Origin: Phytophthora quininea
Taxonomy: Eukaryota; Oomycota; Peronosporomycetes; Peronosporales; Peronosporaceae
Direction of reading: 5' to 3'
DNA length: 32,923 bases
Assembly (NCBI GenBank): GCA_011947345.1
Contig: JAAVTG010000664.1
Location: 1-32,923 of the forward strand
Both the position numbers and the translations under genes were made by a program. Numbering within the stretch: the first letter of the stretch is position 1; the number at the start of each line of letters is the position of its first letter. The notes beneath the pieces were generated by a model. It was not told the origin of the DNA. It did no database searches and saw only the letters and a list, made by a program, of their open reading frames with translations. Shown here piece after piece: positions 1 through 13,254 of this stretch.

Positions 1-366
1 AGCCCCACCGCGTATTTGCGCTGTCGGTTCCGGTAGCGAGCCTGGTTGATTCGACATCGCTCCTTCCGAGTCTTTGGCGCAGGTGTCGTCAATGCTTGGC
101 GGTTGACCGATGAATCATCCTCGGTTTGCTCGAATTTGGGTCTCTCGTCTGCCATAGCTTCATAAGCTCGTCGCTTATGACCCGCATGGACCCTGTTCCC
201 CGTCACCACCCCAGCGATCAGTTCAAGCGACTGAGGTTTCGTCGGATAGTTCGACCCCCAGTGCTTGACGACGCTGGAGGAGCTGTAGGGGGACATGCTG
301 CGCATGACGTCGCCAATGACGACGTCGCTGAGGAGCTGCTGTTCGGTGGGTAGAGCTGGTCGCCAT
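1..366 (-). pseudogene. bZIP transcription factor copy A, N-terminal part, cut by window edge, frameshifted
   Basis: The gene reads leftwards from an ATG at 366-364 and leaves the window inside the bZIP basic region (KERCRINQARYRNRQRK, about positions 10-75). It belongs to the family of five other copies in this window, being closest in layout to the intact copy at 21986-23029. The family N-terminal motif YPPNS..LSD is present but spread over three frames. One base is missing after the ATG (near 355-360) and one between PPNSSS and LSDVV (near 331-336). From LSDVV onward one frame stays open to the window edge. The role would be a nuclear DNA-binding regulator. The C-terminal part is outside the window. 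It may be a pseudogene or a working gene with base-call errors; the second shift recurs at the same codon in copy C. Confidence 0.6.
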
Positions 367-806
367 GGTTGTGCTCGGCACCTTGGCGGATGAATGGAAA
401 GTGGGGCTGCTGCTAGTCACGAGCTCATTATCGCATCTTTGGATGACACCGTCTGGTATGCAGCTGTCGCGTGAAGGCACTGGGCTGTCATCGCTGATCG
501 CGATCCCACACGCTTGTTGCGTTATTGAGTCAACTTGGATGTCGTGAATCCGCAGACTTTCTGCACCACGTCACGTTGGCGTTGTTCATCTCAACAAGCA
601 ACACATCTGGCTGCGTGCCGTCGAGGTAAAATTCGGATCAGCGCAAGCAATGATGCCGAACGCTCCTACGCCACGTGGAGTAAAGCTCGCTAGGAGCTAT
701 TCGCAGTCGTCTCTCCGTTGGACTCTACAGTCAGGAGAGATACAGGCTCTGTCAAACCACGATTCACGCCATCGAGGCTTCCTAATAGCTGCAGCATTAG
801 CGCTCG
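367..806. other. Intergenic, no gene recognised
   Basis: This stretch lies between the start of bZIP copy A and the end of bZIP copy B, both on the minus strand. I see only short open frames without recognisable protein features. It should contain the promoter of copy A, but I see no clear oomycete initiator motif. Confidence 0.4.
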
Positions 807-1332
807 CTAGCATGTCAACCCGGGACTCCATAATCGCTGATGGAGCAAAGAACTGCCGAGCTGCCACAGCTTCAGGTCGCTAACCAAGTGAGGGTTCAGG
901 TGCCGTAGCGTACTCTCTGTGACTGTGAGACTCAGTGTGGTCGTGGCGACGAGCGAGTCTCAGGACCTTGCTGCAGCCTCTTGGGATGGAGATGTAAGTC
1001 CTTGTGGTGGAATGACAACGTTTTCCAATGCTGCAGGATTTCTTGTGGACCGCAGAGAGTTCCGTCCGTCACATCCACTGCCATTGCTCGTTGGAAGAAG
1101 TCGAGTTGGGCATCACGCCGCCCCGGACTCGGTATTTCGTTGGAGATGGGTGGACAGTCGAAAGTACTCGGCCACGACACTCCACGCCGTTCGGCTTGTC
1201 GAGGTGCAGCAAATAGCCGCCTGCCTTCGGATTTCGAGGTCATAGACTTCATCTCGCAGTTCTTGGACGTGGTGTGCCAGGCCCTGCTTGCTCCTGTAAC
1301 GAGCTTGGTTGCGGCGACCTTATTCTCTGCGG
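807..1332 (-). pseudogene. bZIP transcription factor copy B, degraded
   Basis: Minus-strand remnant of the same bZIP family. In order it shows a basic region (RRNQARYRSKQG, about 1280-1325), a short zipper-like helix (VQELRDEVYDLEI), the family motif VVAEYFRL (about 1160-1180), then the C-terminal block with QLDFFQRAM and DVTDGTLCG (about 1065-1115), LVATTTLSLTVTESTL and SSLLHQRL, ending at a TAG at 809-807. A TAA interrupts the basic region (RRE-stop-GRRNQ). A TGA and frame change separate the zipper half from the C-terminal block, and another frame change lies near 955. The usual WDSARGRV motif near the C-terminus is missing, so the end is truncated. The in-frame stop inside the DNA-binding region makes a functional product unlikely. 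The N-terminus is not recognisable. Confidence 0.75.
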
Positions 1333-1852
1333 TGTGCGATAGCTTCGGCAGTGTTTATCAAACCCATTCGACTTCGGTAGCGCCTCGGTGCATCGGAATC
1401 CGACTCCACATCTCTGCTTGTGCTGCTGCAGTCTTCGTGGATCCAATTCAAGTAGTTGTTGGCCATAGCCACAGTACTTGAGTGGGGAAAGGAATTGTGT
1501 CGATCTGCGCTCCCGAGTAGCGTTTATAGTGATGACGTGCTTGTGAGCAAAGACGTCGACACAACTTGCCGGACGGGAAGGCCTGGGGCTGTCTGCACCG
1601 TATCCCCGCCATTCATTGAGACAAAGAGTGTTCATCGCCATCTTCTGCTCCGTTGAAGCCGTGGCGAGTTTCACGAATCGCGAGCTCTTCGATCTGGAGC
1701 GGATGGTTGCATCCATCGATCACGTGACGTTCTACTCACTGGTTTGAGCTCTCGCCATCCTTGTTCACGAGCTTGCTGTCGCTGCGGAGGGGTGGCCTGG
1801 TGGCTGTAGATCTAGAGCAACCGCTTGGTCTTTCATTCTCCAATCGGTAGTC
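1333..1852. other. Intergenic between two bZIP copies; eroded N-terminus of copy B possible
   Basis: A long minus-strand open frame covers much of this stretch (ATG at 1716), but its translation has no family motif such as PPNSHSLSD and looks like low-quality sequence. It lies upstream of copy B and head-to-head with copy C, so it may hold the eroded N-terminal part of copy B and the promoter of copy C. I see no clear initiator. Confidence 0.35.
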
Positions 1853-2915
1853 ATGGACAGCTCCCTCTACCCGCCCAACCGCCATTCTTCAGCGACACAA
1901 TCGTCGGTGGTATCGTACAGCCCAAGGACCATCGATTCGACTATTCGAGCGAGCAGTACTTCAACGCGGCTTCCCGTCAAGCCCTTCCTTTCATCGGCCA
2001 AGTTCTATTGCGGTTCAAGACGAGGCATCGGAGCGAAAGCGCTCGACTCAGCTCCAGTCTTCGGCACCGTCAAAGCCGCGGCTAGAGTTTGCTCAGCGAT
2101 CCAAGTCGCGTCGGGAGCGTTGCAAAATCAACCAAGCTCGCTACCGCAATAAGCAGCGCCAGCACGTGGAACATCTCGAGAGTGGCGTTCAGCAGCTACA
2201 TAGCGACATCGACGCTCTCCAAGCTAGGAAGCAGAAGCTCGTCCGCAGCGCCCCAACAGGCGAGGAAATGTGGAGTGTGGCGGTGGAATACTTTCGACTC
2301 TTTCGACACGGCTATACGGTGCCTCCCATTGCTACGAACCCTGCGACCAGCATCCCAGAACGGTCTCAACTCGAGTTCCTTCAGGCAACGATGGTGCCCG
2401 ATATGGACCACAGAGCCTTGGACATTCTGGAGCAGTGGAGACACTTCTCGCTTCACCACAAGGACGTCAACTACCGGTTGAAGCGGCTGGAGCGAGGTCT
2501 GGGCGATTCACTGAAGGCCACGACAACCACCAGCTTCACTATTACCGAGAGCACATTGATGAACTTGTTCCCGTATTTGGGGAGTTCTGAGGACGACAAC
2601 GATGGCGAGTGGTCACAAATTGCCAAGCGACTGCTAAACCGGAGGCTCGAGGTGCAAGGATCAGTGAATTTCCACTGGGACAGCGCTCGTGGTCGAGTGA
2701 TGCGGTTGGAAACACAAAGTGATCTGTTGTCGCCGGTGCTGAAGCTGCTCGGCAGTCTCCAAGACGTCGCTGCTGTCTTTGACGGCGCTCTCATCACTCC
2801 AGAATGCAAACTACTCGTTAGGGGAAGGAAGGCGGCAATGGCAGCCCAGCGGTTGACTCGAAGTGTCATGCATCACGTGATCCTTGTTGACGACGCCGTC
2901 TCTCCTCGGATTTGA
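1853..2915 (+). CDS. bZIP transcription factor copy C (two frame changes near N-terminus)
   Basis: The ATG at 1853 opens the family N-terminal motif MDSSLYPPN. The frame then changes between NRHS and SDTIVGG (1883-1891) and again between about 1960 and 2030; each fits one missing base. From about 2020 to the TGA at 2913-2915 a single frame is open. It holds the basic region SRRERCKINQARYRNKQRQH (from about 2109), a leucine zipper with heptad leucines, WSVAVEYFRLFRHGY, and the conserved C-terminal domain with LEQWRHFSLHHKDV, LGDSLKATTTTSFTITE, FPYL, LLNRRL and FHWDSARGRVMRLE. Expected to be a nuclear regulator. The zipper and C-terminal half look functional, so only the N-terminus is in doubt. 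It runs convergent with the CFAP47-like gene, 226 bp away. Confidence 0.75.
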
Positions 2916-3141
2916 GGCGACATCGATGATGGCGAATGCTGACTGCGCGCGCGATCAACGCTGGCAGGACGTTTTGTATGGACAGTGCATGAACATAGGG
3001 CATTCGCGGCTCGCAATCGACGATGACCCAAAAATCTAGCAAATAGATAACACAGCTGTGAGTGACCTTGCCAAATTGAAAGAAATCCTCCTTCATCTAC
3101 TTCGTTTAGCTCGACCACCACGTTGTTCGCTGGTGGGTCCG

Positions 3142-6100
3142 CTACTTGCAGTGGTGATGCCCAATCGTGCTCTTGAAGCGCTTGAGCTGAGACTTAAACT
3201 GCTGGTCGGTCCGCTCGTTCGACTGCCCGGCGTCGCATCCGGATAAACTCCTTTGACATTGAAAGTCCACTGCATCTCCTCGGTGGTGATCACAAGCTGT
3301 CCGGACTGCATCTTGCCATAGCCAGTGGGGTGAACGAGACCACAAACGACGCTCCGTCCTCGCTCCCGTACGGGGGCAGCTCTCCCTCGCTGGGATAGAC
3401 TGTGAATGCACTCGACGAGCCGATGGAGAACTCTGCCTGGAACGCCGCCGACTCTCGAAACTGGTTGCGAAGTTGGAAGCCGACGCTGGACGTTTGGTTC
3501 AGACTCGACTCGATGGAGAGCACGTCGTCTACTGGCGGGTCGCCAGCATCGAGAGCGACGTCAAAGCGCCACAGTCCGCCACTTTGTTTCTTAACCAACA
3601 AGGCGATTGATCCTCGATATGGTCGCAGCGGCTCAAAGCGAATCGTGTACGGGAGACTGAGACTCGGTCGAGAACTTGAGAGCAATGGCAACGGTGTCAC
3701 AGTTAACGCCCGCTCGATGGCTCTGGCAGTCGCCATCGGGCCAAATCGCTCTGCGTCGATGTCCCATTCCACCGTGAAGATTTCGTTCTCCAAGTCCATT
3801 CCATCAGGAGCGGCGAGCAGTTCACACTCAACGCGCTTCTCAACGAAGTCGCGGGCTTGACACGCTAACGTTGCAAGAACTCGAGGGTGGAGAGGAGCTT
3901 CAGCTACGCCACGCAGCGGATATCGCCACTCAAGCTCCGCGTACTCGTCTCCGCCGTTGACAATGAGCTCGGCTCGGGTCTCACTCACTACACGCGGTAA
4001 AAACGAGATGGGAACCTGAAGCAGCCCAAAGCTCTCGAGGAGTGCCCGCTTCTTCTTGAGCACCATGTCGAACACTGGGGAAGCAGTGGACGCTGGTTTG
4101 GCCTTTGACGAAGACGATTTCCCTTCCTCTTCAGTCACAAGTTTCACGTCGACACGCAGGGGAGCAGCGAAAGGATTCTTGAAGGCAAACAGCGTCGAAG
4201 CTGCTTCTTGAACGCGCGCAGTCACCACAAGAGGTTTCATCACACTGGGAGCTCGACCTCGACCACGAACCGTAAACTCCCAATCACTCGCGACGTCTTT
4301 CTCGAAGAAAACGATGCTGGTACTCTCAAAGTCGGACAGTGACGACGGCGTATACTCGACAATGACACTAGCTCGACCGAACGGAGACAGCAGCACCCGA
4401 GTTGGCACTTTGGTCGAGTTGGTTGCAGAATTTGAGCCTTTGATGGAGAAATTGCGTGTGTTGCTGATGCGGTACTGCAGGTGAAGCTCTTGGTTGCTCG
4501 GGTTCTGGATCCACAGTGGCTGTGTGCAGACGTCCCCGACAGCACACGACATATCGTCGAGCTCTTGTGGTGCTGCAGACTCGGCGATGAGCTTCAGTCG
4601 ATACCAAAACTGCCCGATAGCATCGCTGGAAAATAAGATTGCTCCTTCCTCTCCGTCAGTAACCAGCAAAGGTGAGTAGACCAATTCGTACACTCCAGAC
4701 TGCTTGGCTTCTAGTGTGAACGTAGCAGGACCGAGTAGGCCGCGACCTTGGAGCTCGACAGCGAAAGTAGTTTCACTGTCCAAAGGATTCGCCAGACCAA
4801 TTTCCACACCCACAGCTTCTCGTACAGGAGCTCTCATTTCCAGCGTGGTCTCTGGCTCTGGCGGACTAACCGAAGCCTCCACCGTGTACCACAGATATTC
4901 GTTCGTTGCTTCGTTCGTGAACGTCACCGAACCAAAGTACGACCCACTTACCAGAGGGCTGAACGTCAGGGGGTATATGACTTTGCAGGCTGATCCGCTA
5001 CCGCCAGAAACTGTAATCGTGGAGGCCCCAACAACATCTCGTAAATCGGACTCGACCTTGAAAACCTGCGGGGCATTTGCGTCTCCACCAGGGAGAGCAA
5101 CCACGTCGAAATGGTGCAAAACACTAGCACGGGCTTGACACGACAGCACGACGTGGTCCTGAGCAAGCGGTTCTTCGCCATAGCCGCTCAGTTCGAACTC
5201 GAATTGCTGCTGTGTCGATGTGTTTAAAAGCACAAAAGTTCTGGTCTCGTGGTACATCCAAGACGGCGTGAAACTCAGTGGATAAGTCGCCGACCTCTTG
5301 GCAGGAACTACGAGACTCGGTGGGCCTGAAAACATCGACGCAGGAGCTTTCCCGTTGCCATTTGTGGTCGCAGTGTCAGTGTTGCCATTGCTGAAAATCG
5401 CTTTGAGTGACCACGTCGTATCCGTCGGGTTGGAAAAGGGATCTCTTGTACGATAGTGTGTCGAGCTGGGGCCACGAATTCCAGTTGGGTCTTGATGTTT
5501 GGCTCTTTGACTTTCGCCACGAGGTCGTACACCCGAAACTCGGTACTACCACACGTCGTGTTGCGGGACCGTAGCAGCAGTTTGCAAGCATAGCGACCTG
5601 CTCCTTTGGCTGGAAGTCGATGAGAACACTATTTGTGCCAGCGAGCGAAGACCGAGGGGTACTAAGTCGTGCTTGGTTGGTTTTCAGAGGCATTTTCGGA
5701 CCCGAGCTAGTGTCGTTGCCAGACCCGTCGGATCTTCCCGACACGGGCATTTGTTTAGCTGTCCCAGTGGTTAAGGTTAACTCTGGGAGCGTTGCCGAGA
5801 AGAACGGAGAGTTGAAATCCACGTGGAAATTCGCGTGGTGGGTCTCTTCGCAGCGTTTGAGACCGTCTTTCAGTTTTGCTCGCAAGTGGCCACTGGCACG
5901 CTCAACAAACACTGTCAGTGCACGAGACAGCAGAGGGTTCTTGATCGGGATTGTCAGCTCTCGGACGAATCGGAAGCGGGCAGCTCCAGCCCCAGCTCCA
6001 CCGACATTTGCAGCACTTGATGCCTCACATTGCATTTCCATCGTCTCAAGACTGGCAGGTAGGTGCGCGACAGCATGAACTTCGTACAGGAACTCGCCAA

Positions 6101-9100
6101 TGTTTTCGTCCAGGAACAGCAACTGGCACTTGTAGTTCCCGGGAAGCAGCGGAAGAAACTCCAGCTTGACTTTGGCGGATCCGTTCTTGCGGATGGAAAT
6201 TGTAGCCCCATTGCCCATTCCTGAGGCTGGAACAGGCAAAACACCACCTTCTACAGCCGGCGAGTCTTCATTGTTGAGCATACTGCTGCTGTTGCTTCCG
6301 GACGTACCAAACTCTGGCAGATAGAAAGGCTGCTGAGCACAAACACACCACGCAGAATCCGAATCCTCTCCACGATTCTTCCCACCAAGTTTCCTTTGAC
6401 CGAAAGCAGCAACATCACTCTCGTTGGAAGAGCTCTCAACTCCTTGCATTGACGGCCGGTCCTGGATAGAACGGCGTCGTCCTTGTGACAATGGCAACAC
6501 GCCAGAAACTGAGATGGATGAGCCGCTTACTCCGCCATTGCCATCACTTGATACCTGCTGCTGAGTCATCGACAATTTGAACGACGCGTTGGCTGGGAAT
6601 TGGTTCTCGATTAAAAGCTCCTCCACGCGCTTCTCGTACGTCTTTGTCTCAATTTGAATGACCCGCACCGGCTTCCTCGACACGATATTCGACTCGAGCA
6701 GAAACACCATCGTTGCTCCTCCTCCACCGACCGAGAACCGCCACTTAGATCTCCTCGAACCGCTTGAAATACCAGTCTAGCCGTCACCTTCCGTGAGAAT
6801 CGCGGGCGGAAAGTCACGACAAATGCCACCGTTTTTCCAGGATCCAAGACAAGCTCGTTCGACTCAATAGTGAACTCACTCGCGACTGCACCGGTGTCTC
6901 CATTTCCCCCTACTAACCCGTTTGAACCGACAGAATTGCGATCGGCTCCATCCAGGAAAACGTGATAACGTAGTGGCCGCGCACTTGGATTCTTCAGCTC
7001 GATGCTCTTCTCCATCACTTGGCCCAAGCCGCCGCTGAATTCGATCGTAGCTTTGGGCATGAACTGCGGCAAGGTTTGATGTAAATGCAGCAACAACAGC
7101 AGAAGTTCGCGTCCTGTATATCGACGCAAAAATCGCGTCGCATCCAGGCCAAAGTCCAGTCCAAACGCACCGAGAGTCTGTAACAAAATACTCGCTTGGT
7201 GTTGCAACTGCGAAGCAGAGGGAGGACGACGAGATCGAGAAGTGGCGGAGTCGGTGGCCCACCGAAAGCAATGATACGCACCCTGGTCGACTGAAAGCGT
7301 CGGGATATGGGCAGCTACGATGTGGAAGAACCAGCGTCCGTCGCGTAAATCGCGGCCAATGTCAAGTAGCTGCGTTTCAAGAAGATTGCCCTGAGTTGTT
7401 GGGGATGCATATTAGCAGGGTTTTGTGGCTTATGAAGCGCTCGAATTCGGTCGCAAAGCCACTGGATTAGCACCATCTCCGCCTCGCTGTAGATGTTGCT
7501 GCCTTGACAAGCTCGTCCTGCAGAATTTGAAGATTTCTCACCTTTGTGCTTGTCATTCCGACTGACCGGATTCCCACCAGAAGGACTATCGCTTTGAAGC
7601 TGTTGCTGGTACCCTCTCCACGTTATTCTCGAGAGTAGAACACTTGATGACCTGGTAGATGACCTTCATCCAGGCATTGGAACTCACTGATGGGAATTCA
7701 TTCGTCAACACTCGACGTCTCGTCACAAACGGAAGCATTGCGATTGAAGGTGAAGACAACAGAGCAGGGTCGGCTTGCGGATGTTCGCAAGCTCGTAGAT
7801 AGAACTCCTGTGCTAGCAAGTGCTCTGGGTAAATGTCGTGCACCATGGCGCCGTAAGATCGAAGAAATCGTAGTAGCTCCACGAACTGGTTCGTGTACTG
7901 AGTCAGCTGGTCTTTCTTCGTCGGGGAGGAGTGGATGCTGCTCCACCATTTGCATTTGGTTTAGCCCCAGCAGCAGGAGTCGAGTTGGCCTCAGCCTTGC
8001 CGTTTTTGCGTTTGCTGTTCGTGCTAGCTCCACGTAGTGAAGGGACAGCCAACCCACCAGGCTTCTTAGTGCAGATCATGTCGAGGAGTTCATATAGTGG
8101 ACGGCCAGCGGAGTCGGCAAAATCCTCAGGGAATCGGACCACCGGTGTACGAAGGAAGTTGGCGTTGAGATACTGCATCACCAGCTCACTTTCTCCGTCC
8201 GCAAAGGCAGGGGAAGAGTTTGACACCATCGCACTCGAGTTGTCATCATTTAACCCCGTCGACGAATCAACTTCCACGACGCCGTTGGGGTTCTGTGTTG
8301 CTGACTCCTTTGTCGCTTTCTCCAGCTCGGCTTGTGCCTGTTTGGAGGAGAGTAAGTAGACTGGAAACCGACCCGATCTGTGAGTGTAGAACTGATAGTC
8401 GGTTGAAGGCTTTCCGTCACTCTCGATGTTCTTAGTACTAGCAGCCCCGTCCTCGCCTGCTTCGCTTCTTGACGACTCTTTTCGACCATGACGAGGCGAC
8501 CCATTCGATCCTTCGAGTAGCTCTCCAGCAAGACCGTGCGCTTGAAGGAAGCTATAGTTGGTGAACAAACAGTTCTCTGCACAACCTGCCACCGCTAGTG
8601 CGAATGAGTTGCCGTCGGAGTCGAAAAATTCGAGACGGCGTTGAAAGCCACGCTGGTGTTGCTGGTAAACCTCAACTCTACCGGAAGACTCGGACATGCC
8701 ATACTCAGTGTCTTGCCCCGAGGAAATAACACACTCAATGGTGCTCGTGCAGTATCTAGCGGCACTCGACAAATGAGTTCGAGGTGGTCGTAACCTGTGG
8801 CGAAGACTTGGAACTGAGCGCTTGCTGTCATCCCTAAGGGGACAGTAGGAAGGACGACCCTGTTCGTTGAGAAGGACAAGTGCGGGTGGATACCTTCGCC
8901 TCGCAAGCTCAGGTTGACGTAGGGCTCTCCTTCAACCAATAGAGGCAGCTCGTCCTCGGTGTATTCGACCGCATCGAGTGGCAAGAAGCTCACCCGGACC
9001 GTGACTTCTTCTCCCACTGCCAGTTCACCACGATCTGGAGCTACGTGAAACACCACCGCCGTCGCACTGCTTGTCGGGTTCGCAGCTGCGATTTTCTTGG

Positions 9101-12100
9101 CAAGTGTTGAGCTGGAATTCGCGGCTGTACCTGCAACGGTGGCAGCAGCAGCACCTGCAGCAAACGTCACGAGGTTTCCTTGTCGTAGGCGAGCCGTGTC
9201 AATCTGCCACCGAAGAGGCTCTTCGTCGTCGTTGGTCAGCACGAGTTGCTTAGTGTACGGCACTTTGCGGATACCTTCGCGGGTGATAACGCACCGTTGG
9301 AAATGCAGCGTGGAGGTGGAAAATCGGAGTCTGGGAACGATCGCTCGAGCGAGTATCTGACGACGAAGAGGGTGGCTTCCTCCGCTATTGGTTTGGGTGT
9401 TGACTCCCGCAATTTGTAGCGGCAAAACGAGGTCGTGGCTGACTGCTTTCATCGGAGTGAAGACGAGTTGGCACGATATCGTCGCGTGAGGCGGCACGAT
9501 AATTTGCCATTTGGAGCATCGAGCGTCCGGTAAATCGTTTCCGGTATCGGCTTCAGACTCTCTGGGCTTGTCGTCGGTTAACGGCACGAAAATATTGCTA
9601 GAGTCCTCGATCTGGGAAAGCAGGCGCTGTGGAGTTGCCACGGCAAACTCCGAGAAGGCCTGTGAACTTAGCTCCAGAAACAAACTTGCTGGGATGCCGC
9701 TGTGGTTTTCCAACAAAATAACACGCGGCACGGACACCCCAAGACAACTTCGCCAAAGTCAATCACATCTACAGGAGCTAAAGTGACTTCAGGAACGAGA
9801 ACGGAGGCGGTCACAGGAAGACGAATGATCTTCCCACCACGTAGCGCCACCACAATACTCACTTGGGACCCACCACCTTCCAGATTAATTGACCGGTGGG
9901 GTAGGAGTCTGACGCTGAGTTCGGCCTGTTCTTGGGGGTCAATAGCTCCTTGGGTCGGCGTCGCCTGCAAACCTATCGTGGTGCTCATTGACGGTGGGTC
10001 CACACTGGCGAAAAACACGGCTCGAGTATGAAGACCGAGGTTGGACAGCGTGATCCGCTTCTCACGCTCCACGCCGACCGATATCGTGCCAAAGTCGACT
10101 CGTTTTTCACGTGCGGACACCTTGACTTCTGGAAGAACAGCTCGACAATGCACTGCTCCTTTTGACCGCCCGACACGTCCAATTGTAAGGTTTGAGACAG
10201 CAGTAAGGCTCCACTCCGTTGCGAGATGCCCAGCGCTGTTGCCATAGCCCCCGTGATAGATGGTGGCGCGAACACCACTTTGCAGACCTGTGTTGAGGAC
10301 GGGGCTATCGTTCCGCTGCTGGGGAGGACTTCGAACACTTGGATCGCAGCACTAGCACCGGTCGCTTTGTCGATGGTGGTGGTGGTGGTGATGGTCGTGG
10401 TGGCGTTGCTTTTGAAGAATCGGGTCGAATATTCCCGTGGGGGTAGCATTTAGAGCTAAGCGATTCCAAGTAAACGGAGCCTGCGAGTCGCAGGTGTTCG
10501 TTAACACCACGTCTCGAGAGACTGTAGTGCTCAAATCCAAAGCTCCGAAGTCGAAGTTCAATTCTTCTGGCGCAAGCTCGACCACAATTGGGGCCACTTC
10601 TGCTACGATGGTGACTTGTCGTGGATGCACATTGTTAAGAGAATACGTCAGCGACTGCTGGAAGAACTGCTCTCTTGGCGAGCAAAAGACAAGATCGAAA
10701 CCTGCTTTCGAGTGCGGAGGCACGACCTGAGATGATAAAGAGGTTTTTCGGGAAAGCTCTTCTAGCAGACCCGGTCCGCTGTCCTTGCTACCTCCAAAGT
10801 GCAGCGTCACGAGGACGTTGCTCGATAGATTATTCTGCACGGTGAGACTGCGAGTGGCGTTCCCATTGACGCTGAGCCGTCCAAAGTTGAGCGTCTTTGG
10901 ACCGGAAACGACCTGCTCCAGCTCGTCAAATTCCAAAGTGCGAGCGCAATCTGCTAGCTCCACTGGTGTCGCTGGGGCTGCTTTGAATTTCTTCTTGACC
11001 AACTTGAATTCGTCGAAAAACACTTTGGATTGAGCAGCACCACCGCCTGCAGGATTTTGGTTGAGCCACAGAGGATCGTTCGGCTTCGCGAGTGACGGCG
11101 GTAGTCGAAGCTGCCGTGGTTGACATCTACTCTCTCGTTCCATCCCCAGATCGACATCTTCTCCTTCCTGATTGTTTCCACGGGCTTTAGCGACACTTGA
11201 TTTGAGGTCCTGCGCTTTGCCTTTCCAGCCTTTAGCCTTCGCTTCTCGCTGAGCTCGAGATTGAATCAAATAGTCGCGATAACCAGCTCGATGGTCAGCA
11301 CGACGAGCGAGCTCTTTCACACAGTAGGTCAAATGCGTGTTGTTGGTGCCTTGGAATTCGAACTCGTCAAGAGCTGCGGTGCCGTTCAGAGCTGCAACTT
11401 CGTACGGAGGTTGTCGCTGGAATCGACGTGACAATTTTCCTTTCGTTTGTTTGGCTTCTTCCGGCAGCAGGAATTTGTACTTCGGAGCAAAATCTGCTGG
11501 AAGAGCTAAGGGGCCGCCGACGAGGCGTTCGCTGCTGGGAGGTACGGGTCCAACAGCAGCAGCACAACCAAAGACCTTGATGGGAATCTCAAGTACCTGG
11601 TCGTTGATCCGCAAGTTTAAAATGCTGTTGAACGTCCCTAGTTGTGACGGAGCGAAACTCACAACAAGACTTTGGGACTGCAGCACTTCAAGTCGACCCA
11701 CTCGCGGACTTACTGAGTAGTGAGCGACACCTTTATCCACCTCAAACCGCACCGGAAGTCCTGACAAGTTCTTCACCGAAAGCAACATGTCGGCTCTGTC
11801 GTAGAACGCACGTCGCCAAAATCCAGCGGCGGTGTCGGCGACAACTGCACTTGAGGGATGTATGTCTTCGCTGAGATGTCAAAGGTCAAATTCTGCATCT
11901 GTAGGTCCTCACAGATGATGGAGGCGAATGCACTTAGTGCCTGAGCTGGCGCTGGTAGCAACGCAAATGGAGAACCAGTAGAGTCGAGACTTCCGTCGCC
12001 GCTACTTAGCGATGGAGCATCGTCTCCGTTATGCAAGCTATCGCCATCCTGTTTGTGACCCAGTCGCTCAATCATTTCAAAGCTCATCGCTCGTGGACGA

Positions 12101-13254
12101 TATGTGAACGTGACGACTGCTTCACTGAATGGGTCGATACGCCCGTCTGGAGGACTCACTTGGAGTTCCTTGCGTCGCTCATACGCTTCACGGTCTTCTT
12201 CTCGTCCAGTCGAGCTGCCCATTCCAGAACCTCCAGTACCACCACCACCAAACGAAATCGACGTCTTAAACGTCAGCGGCTGAGGACCATTATTGCGCAG
12301 CAGCGTCTCGATTGTCTGCGTTTCGCCAGCAAAAAGTGACCCGAAGAAGAGCGAGTGCACAGGCTCCAGTCCCTTTCGCAGCACCAACTCCGCTGTGTGC
12401 TCCACGACGTTCCCCGAGATGTCGACAACTTTCTCCGCTGACGGTGGTGTCGTTTTCAGCTGCTCTGGTATTTCGTCACCGTCTTCTCCTTCTCGGCGTA
12501 CAATCTCCCAAATGCGGACGCGAACAATTCCTCGGAAAACTCCAGTCTCGAGTCCATGCACTTCGACTTTGACACTTGTTCCTTCGTGCGGCCCCAACCT
12601 CCCGCTCGGCGGGGTCACTGCGATCGGTGTTTTCGACGTCGAGTGCAGGCTTTGGTTGCTGTTTTGATTGTCAGCGTCGAAGACTTCGATGAGGAATCGT
12701 CCCGGACGAGGGCCAGAGTTCCGAACCTCCACGAACCGAGCAGTTCGTTGAGCCAGCACCACGAGTCCGAGGTCACACAACGCCGGGGTGACTTCTAGCA
12801 GCGGACCTGCCCGACGAGCAATCAATGGCACCTCTAGAGTCGATCCATCGTCACCGCGGAGTTGCAGAGCGTCGTGAACAATTGCAGGTGTCGAGTCCAC
12901 CTTTGGTTCGTCGTCATGGTCCGAATTCGCGTCATCCGTTTCTGGCTGCTCGAAAGCAACTTCGTACTTCGCACTGAGTCCCGGAGGCAGCGTAATGGTG
13001 GCGTTCTCGGTCCTGGAGAGGTCCCGGCCTCGCAGTAACACTCGGAATGGTGACGCGTGTCGCGGTGGTGTCAACCGAAAGCGAACTGCCCGGTCGCTGG
13101 CATTGCGGACGCTCAGATTGGCGATATAGCACGAGCCCCGATCGAAAGCGCCGAATTCGATTGCGGACGGCGCCACCTGCAACGCCGACGAGGTTTTGTC
13201 TCCCCGGAGACCGCACGGAGTCGACGGTCGTCCCAGCGCCGGCGCTGATGGCAT
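3142..13254 (-). CDS. CFAP47: CFAP47-like cilia/flagella-associated protein, about 3,370 residues, many single-base frame changes
   Basis: Very long minus-strand gene, ATG at 13254 (MPSAPALGRP), most plausible stop at 3144-3142. Most of it is a chain of Ig-like (ASH/MSP type) beta domains. A calponin-homology domain lies at about 7495-7065 (LIQWLCDRIRALH, DLRDGRWFFHIV, GRELLLLLLHLHQTLP), followed by a conserved FSGGLGQ...KNPSARPLRYHV block. A giant Ig-repeat protein with one central CH domain matches CFAP47, an axonemal central-apparatus protein (human about 3,190 residues). No introns are needed. The frame changes about 13 times, near 11785, 10420, 10140, 9738, 8626, 7914, 7613, 7402, 6730, 5603, 5435, 3328 and 3227. 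Most fit one base missing from a homopolymer; 10420 and 7613 fit two missing or one extra. HYDIN-like proteins are the alternative, but they lack this layout. Confidence 0.75.

Noticed and set aside
6876..7271. Overlapping minus-strand open frames near 7000-7280 as separate genes
   Set aside because: They are alternative frames of the CFAP47-like CH-domain region; only the frame with DLRDGRWFFHIV and KNPSARPLRYHV matches the family.
11773..11788. Introns as the cause of the CFAP47 frame changes
   Set aside because: At each site the protein continues without a gap on the other side, leaving no room for even a 50 bp intron, and no GT-AG pair fits.
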